Shown in pieces: positions 6,114-9,424 of a stretch of 9,424 nucleotides of DNA; the first letter of the stretch is position 1, and every line of letters begins with the position of its first letter. Made by a program: the position numbers and the translations under genes. This DNA is from Bacillota bacterium (GTDB lineage Bacteria; Bacillota; UBA4882; UBA8346): contig JAEYRN010000065.1 of assembly GCA_023435565.1 (NCBI GenBank), positions 1-9,424 on the forward strand. The letters are read 5' to 3'. The notes under the pieces were generated by a model. It saw only the letters and a program-made list of their open reading frames with translations, did no database searches and was not told where the DNA came from.

Positions 6114-6435
6114 AACATTTAGCAAGCACCGGTAAAAATGTGAGGTTACAATTCAAATGGGATTACTTCAAGAAGCGATACTTGAAAGACTTTGCTCGCA
6201 TTTCAGCCTGAATTTTCGTCCGGCGGAGCAAACGAAATATTTGTCGCCAAAAGGGCGACTTTATAATCAACCGATAGAACTGGGTATCGGTTTACGGTTA
6301 TTGGTAACTTGAATTATCATCCCGGTTTTCCACGCCAAAAAGATGCATTGAAAAAAGGAGGTGATTTAAAGACAATAAAAATTCCCTATGAGTTTTTACG
6401 TGGACTGTCTTTTAATTAAAAAGGAGGTATAGCAG
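6114..6435 (+). promoter_or_regulatory. Hairpin-rich leader of the transporter genes
   Basis: Several inverted repeats lie here: ACATTT/AAATGT (6115-6120/6136-6141), CTTCAAG/CTTGAA (6166-6172/6181-6186), TTTGCTC/GAGCAAA (6191-6197/6226-6232), GTCGCC/GGCGAC (6243-6248/6254-6259) and the strongest, AACCGATA/TATCGGTT (6269-6276/6285-6292). A promoter candidate is TTGAAA (6348-6353), 17 bp, GACAAT (6371-6376). A near-perfect SD, AAAGGAGGTGAT (6354-6365), has no start codon behind it at a usable distance. A 51-codon frame (6157-6312) overlaps most of the hairpins. No known riboswitch fold is recognisable. Confidence 0.45.
6157..6312 (+). CDS. Possible small protein of 51 residues
   Basis: ATG 6157 to TGA 6310-6312, between lacI and the binding-protein gene. 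It begins MGLLQEAILERLCSHF and contains YLSPKGRLYNQPIELG. The composition looks protein-like, with a predicted amphipathic N-terminal helix, and the upstream frame closes at 6133. The only ribosome binding site is GAGG at 6142-6145, 11 nt away, which is weak beside the strong sites of its neighbours. It could be a small regulator, the decayed end of a former gene, or chance. I do not recognise a family. Confidence 0.27.
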   Translation: MGLLQEAILERLCSHFSLNFRPAEQTKYLSPKGRLYNQPIELGIGLRLLVT

Positions 6436-7707
6436 ATGTTTAAAACCAGATTTACCATTTTTGTAGCTTTACTACTTGTAGTAACTTTACTTATCGGCTC
6501 ATTAATGCCGGGTATGGCGGCAAACAAGGTGAAACTTACCGTCTGGGGCAGGGATCTTCCCAATGACAATCCAGCCCACGCCTATATCAAAGCGGTAGTT
6601 GCCGGTTTTCAAGCCAAAAATCCCGATATTGAACTGGACTACGTCGCTTTAGGCGATCCGGGACTGATGGACAAGACAAAGGTCGCCATGGCAAATAACA
6701 AGGACCTTCCTGACATCTTTCAGGGTTGGGGCGGTTCCGTTATGGGTGGCTATGCCGATGCCGGACGACTGCTGGACATGACCAAAGAATTGAAGTCCAT
6801 TCCCGGTAGTGTTGCCGCGCGTGAAGCAATGACTTGGAAAAATAAGATCTATGGTGTGGCCCCGTTCTTCGCCATCGCCGGTCTCTTCGTCAACGAAGGT
6901 ATCTTTAAAGCCAACGGGCTTTCCGTACCGACCACCGTTGACGAACTGGAAAAAGTAGCCGATGCTCTCAAAGCTAAAGGAATTCAACCTTTTGCTTGCG
7001 GCGCCAGGGATAAATGGCCGCCACTGGCAATGTACATGTACTTAACCGATCGTTTCGGCGGAATCACTACTTTCAGCGACGCCGCAGGCCGGAAAGGCCG
7101 CTTTGATAGTGATCCATTCGTTAAAGCAGCTCAGAAGTATCAAGAATGGGTAAAGAAAGGCTACTTCGGAGAGAAACCGCTTAGTGAAGCTTACGGCGAC
7201 GCTCAACAACTTATGGCTACCGGTAAAGCAGCTATGCATGTAACCGGTTCCTGGATGTGCGCCCAATACGCCGACAAAGGCTTTACCGATCAAACTCTCG
7301 GCTTCTATGCATTCCCGGAGATGCCGGGTGGCAAGGGTAAAATGACCGACATGATGGGTATGGTCGACATCGGTTTTACAGTCACCAAAGCGGCTGCAAA
7401 GAAGAAAGACCCCGTTGTTCGCTTTTTAAAATATGTCATGAGCGTTGAAGCTTGTTCAGCCGAACTCGGCCGAATCTGTGCCGTCCCTGGCGTGAAAGCT
7501 CCTACCCGTTTGACCGGAATGGCTTCCGAAGTATTCGGCAAAGCTAAAGCAATTCAATTCTGGTGGGATCAAGATCTACCGCCGATGGTAACCAGCCCAT
7601 TAAATGATACCCTCCAGACCTTTTTCATGCCAAATAACGATGTCAAGAAAGCATTGACAAATTACGAGGAGTTAGTAGCAGAAAATCTCGGTCCGGCTAA
7701 GAAGTAA
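6436..7707 (+). CDS. Sugar ABC transporter substrate-binding protein
   Basis: 423 residues, typical size for the MalE-like family (SBP_bac_1/8 type). The signal peptide is a KTR n-region, a hydrophobic core (about 7-23) and an SPase I-like site near GMAA-N (after residue 29); there is no lipobox Cys. The mature part has the usual order: KLTVWGRD strand (33-40), YADAGRLLDMT (106-116), YGVAPFFAIAGLFVNEGIF (139-157), VPTTVDELEKVADALKAKG (164-182) and GKAAMHVTGSW (263-273). Several aromatics (W98, W194, W273, W376, W377) are candidates for stacking against a sugar ring. AAGGAGG (6421-6427) sits 8 nt before the ATG. Codon use and GC (48% in bases 6781-6840) differ from the flanking regulators, consistent with high expression. 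The ligand is probably an oligosaccharide; its identity is unknown. Confidence 0.92.
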   Translation: MFKTRFTIFVALLLVVTLLIGSLMPGMAANKVKLTVWGRDLPNDNPAHAYIKAVVAGFQAKNPDIELDYVALGDPGLMDKTKVAMANNKDLPDIFQGWGGSVMGGYADAGRLLDMTKELKSIPGSVAAREAMTWKNKIYGVAPFFAIAGLFVNEGIFKANGLSVPTTVDELEKVADALKAKGIQPFACGARDKWPPLAMYMYLTDRFGGITTFSDAAGRKGRFDSDPFVKAAQKYQEWVKKGYFGEKPLSEAYGDAQQLMATGKAAMHVTGSWMCAQYADKGFTDQTLGFYAFPEMPGGKGKMTDMMGMVDIGFTVTKAAAKKKDPVVRFLKYVMSVEACSAELGRICAVPGVKAPTRLTGMASEVFGKAKAIQFWWDQDLPPMVTSPLNDTLQTFFMPNNDVKKALTNYEELVAENLGPAKK

Positions 7708-7736
7708 TAATTTATACCTTTCGTACAGTTTAAGGA

Positions 7737-7778
7737 GCGGGGACTTTCTTTGGTCCCCGCCCACTTACTTTATTTTTT
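7737..7778 (+). terminator. Hairpin between binding protein and permeases (attenuator or stabiliser)
   Basis: GCGGGGAC (7737-7744) pairs perfectly with GTCCCCGC (7753-7760). The T-rich stretch begins only several bases later (7768-7778), so termination is likely partial. A GC-rich hairpin in this position is known from sugar ABC operons, where it raises binding-protein mRNA over permease mRNA by partial termination or by protecting the 3' end. Confidence 0.75.
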
Positions 7779-7795
7779 GATTTATAAGCCTTTCT

Positions 7796-7827
7796 AATAT
7801 ATATCAACAAATACTACGATATATATT
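7796..7827. repeat. 9-bp AT inverted repeat
   Basis: AATATATAT (7796-7804) and ATATATATT (7819-7827) are perfect inverted repeats with a 14-nt spacer. Base pairing would be weak. It lies between the terminator-like hairpin and the larger inverted repeat at 7839-7918, and may be part of a promoter region for the permeases (TTGATT 7777-7782 with TATATC 7800-7805 is a weak candidate). Confidence 0.4.
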
Positions 7828-7838
7828 CCTTGATTCAT

Positions 7839-7918
7839 AAATTGAAATAAATACTGTAAATTGCCTTCTCCTTCCATGGTTTAAGGATGGAAAAGAATGA
7901 TCAAATTTATTTCAATTT
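7839..7918 (+). promoter_or_regulatory. 14-bp inverted repeat enclosing the permease leader
   Basis: AAATTGAAATAAAT (7839-7852) is perfectly repeated in inverse at 7905-7918. The 52-nt loop holds a nested TTCCAT/ATGGAA pair (7873-7878/7888-7893). The outer stem ends 10 nt before the SD (7929-7933) of permease 1. A long-range stem here could influence ribosome access or mRNA stability, or the arms could be protein sites. The function is not known. Confidence 0.5.
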
Positions 7919-7942
7919 GTACAGATTTGGAGGTGTACGTAA

Positions 7943-8881
7943 ATGGACAACAACGCCAATGTAACCGAATTAACATACGGTTTAAAATATCAAAAAAAGC
8001 GGGATTGGAATCTTATATTCTTCAAGGGAATATTTCTCTTGCCTGCCTTGGCGTTTCTAATATTATTCATGTACTATCCGATCGAAGAGACCTTTCGTCT
8101 CTCGCTAATGCGCGCTACCGGCCTTGGCGATACCGTTTTTATCGGGTTTGAAAATTATATGCGATTGTTTAAAAACGAGGAATTTATCACCGGTTTAATT
8201 AACGTTTTGGAATTGGCTTTCTGGAGCGTATTAATCCAGACTCCACTTGCCTTTTTTGTTGCCTTTACCTTAACCACCTATAAGAATCGTCTTATGGGTC
8301 CGTTACGCGCCATCTATTATCTGGCGAATATCCTGCCGTCGGCAATCACCGCCATGCTCGGCCGGTTCATATTCGCGCCTAGATATGGCGTGATCTCGAC
8401 CATCGCCGATAAATTTAACTGGCCTTGGTTGGAGAGAATCGACTTTCTAGGCGATACCAACATCGTATTTTGGTCGATATTCACTATGGCTACCTGGGCT
8501 TATACGGGATTCGCCATTATTTATCTGATGGCTAATATCGAACAAATACCGATGGAGATTCGTGAAGCGGCGGAATTGGATGGAGCTAATAAATGGCAAT
8601 ATGCTAGGTTTATTGCGCTACCAATGGTTTCCTACCCTATTCGCATCCTTATCATCATCAACACTATCGGTTGTCTGAAGTTTTTTGATCTACCATGGCT
8701 GCTTACTACGGGTGGGCCGGGTTTCTCTTCCTCAACATTAGTTATTGCCCTATATAAACAAGGTTTTGTCAATTGGCAATACGGCAGGGCTTCAGCCATA
8801 GGCGTAATTGTTTTCTTAATTGCATTGATCTTTGCCGTAGTCCAATTCTCACTGCAGGGAAAGGAAGGTGACGCGAAATGA
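7943..8881 (+). CDS. Sugar ABC transporter permease, MalF/UgpA type
   Basis: 312-residue inner-membrane permease with six predicted transmembrane segments (roughly 27-46, 85-110, 120-143, 172-196, 232-250, 285-303). The cytoplasmic EAA loop, EIREAAELDGANKWQYARFI followed by ALP (206-227), is where the ATPase docks. LTTGGPG near 254-260 is typical of MalF/UgpA relatives. GGAGG (7929-7933) lies 9 nt before the ATG. The stop codon overlaps the next start (ATGA), showing tight translational coupling to the second permease. It pairs with the MalG-type partner to form the membrane channel and receives substrate from the binding protein. Confidence 0.95.
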   Translation: MDNNANVTELTYGLKYQKKRDWNLIFFKGIFLLPALAFLILFMYYPIEETFRLSLMRATGLGDTVFIGFENYMRLFKNEEFITGLINVLELAFWSVLIQTPLAFFVAFTLTTYKNRLMGPLRAIYYLANILPSAITAMLGRFIFAPRYGVISTIADKFNWPWLERIDFLGDTNIVFWSIFTMATWAYTGFAIIYLMANIEQIPMEIREAAELDGANKWQYARFIALPMVSYPIRILIIINTIGCLKFFDLPWLLTTGGPGFSSSTLVIALYKQGFVNWQYGRASAIGVIVFLIALIFAVVQFSLQGKEGDAK

Positions 8882-9424
8882 ACGATTATCTTATGGAATT
8901 TGACCAGGATCCTCGTAACCGCCGGAGATTAGCGGAGATATTTATTTCTTTCATTTTAATACTTTTAGCTTTGGCAGTAATTTTACCACTTCTTTTACCC
9001 TTTTGTTTTGTGTTCAAAACTCAACTGGAATATGCTTATAATCCCTGGGGCTGGCCAGAACAAATCCGAGGGACTAATTTTATTATTGCCTGGGATAACG
9101 TACAAATAGGCAGAGGTTTAAAAAATACTTTATTCGTCTGCTTAGGCGCGATCTTATGTACAGTGCCTTCAGCGGCTATGGCGGGTTATATCTTCGCTCG
9201 TTATCGCAGCAAATTTACGGAGGTCTTATTCTATGTTATCCTAGCCGGTTATTTCGTACCAGTACAGATGGTTTTGATTCCGCTCTATAAATTATGTAGC
9301 AATTTTAACCTGACCGATACACTACATGGACTCTTTTTGCCCATGACCGCCTTTGGCATCCCTTTTTGGACCATAATATACCGGTCATTCTTCCGTAGCC
9401 TCCCGGGTGAATTGGCGGAAGCAG
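8878..9424 (+). CDS. Sugar ABC transporter permease, MalG/UgpE type (partial)
   Basis: 182 codons are present and the frame runs off the window, so roughly the N-terminal two thirds of a usual 270-300 residue protein is seen. It begins MNDYLMEFDQDPRNRRRL. TM1 (about 22-45) precedes an extracytoplasmic stretch with YNPWGWPEQIRG, which is typical of MalG-type partners. GLKNTLFVCLGAILCTVPSA starts TM2, followed by GYIFARYRSKF and TM3/TM4. The sequence ends at LPGELAEA, the start of the EAA loop. ATG 8878 overlaps the TGA of permease 1 by four bases, and AAGGAAGG just upstream is the SD. No ATPase is in the window; it could lie downstream or be a shared MsmK/UgpC-like protein elsewhere. Confidence 0.93.
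   Translation, partial: MNDYLMEFDQDPRNRRRLAEIFISFILILLALAVILPLLLPFCFVFKTQLEYAYNPWGWPEQIRGTNFIIAWDNVQIGRGLKNTLFVCLGAILCTVPSAAMAGYIFARYRSKFTEVLFYVILAGYFVPVQMVLIPLYKLCSNFNLTDTLHGLFLPMTAFGIPFWTIIYRSFFRSLPGELAEA

Noticed and set aside
6226..6243. CAAACG...TTTG as a second LacI operator
   Set aside because: The half-sites are not symmetric around a central CG and the spacing differs from the 5082-5093 palindrome.
7897..8151. Open frame of 84 codons overlapping the permease start
   Set aside because: It lies mostly inside permease 1 in another frame, has no good SD and no recognisable domain; the permease frame is clearly the real one.
1..9424. CRISPR arrays, rRNA/tRNA genes, phage or defence systems
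   Set aside because: No regularly spaced repeats, conserved RNA cores or matching proteins were seen on either strand.

Overview
The window looks like a piece of a Bacillota (Firmicutes) chromosome. Ribosome binding sites are strong AGGAGG types, GTG and TTG starts are used, the base composition is AT-rich, and a YesM/YesN-type two-component system sits beside a sugar ABC importer. The solute-binding protein has an ordinary cleaved signal peptide and no lipobox cysteine. That is unusual for a monoderm and hints at a diderm-type or atypical Firmicute (Halanaerobiales- or Hydrogenispora/Limnochordia-like). This lineage guess is inference only.

Layout. Bases 1-351 hold no convincing gene: a possible insertion-sequence end or remnant, a perfect hairpin, and a consensus sigma-A promoter with a 12-bp palindrome between its -35 and -10, leading only into an 18-codon frame. 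Bases 352-1170 (minus strand) encode an orphan, AT-rich APH-superfamily small-molecule kinase. After a 350-bp divergent spacer with short SD-preceded frames come a YesM-like sensor kinase (1523-3322) and a YesN-like AraC response regulator (3330-4928, TTG start), closed by a strong intrinsic terminator. A second unit follows: a LacI-family repressor (5118-6113) with a palindromic operator upstream, a hairpin-rich spacer possibly containing a 51-codon gene, a sugar-binding protein (6436-7707), a hairpin, a structured spacer, and two MalF/MalG-type permeases (7943-8881, and 8878 to the window end). The second permease is cut off at its EAA motif.

How it works together (inference): the locus takes up an oligosaccharide or sugar derivative. 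The membrane kinase probably senses an extracellular ligand, perhaps through or alongside the binding protein, and phosphorylates the AraC-type regulator. The LacI protein gives a second, intracellular check. DNA between the two units carries a 21-bp-period direct repeat next to a weak promoter, plus the LacI-type palindrome, so both inputs may meet on the lacI-transporter promoter. A cre-like palindrome covers the kinase start codon, suggesting carbon catabolite control. The hairpins between binding protein and permeases fit the usual excess of binding protein over permease. No ATPase or glycosidase is visible; they may lie downstream or elsewhere.

I see no sign of a clearly new kind of system. 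The regulatory DNA and the orphan promoter are the parts most worth a second look.
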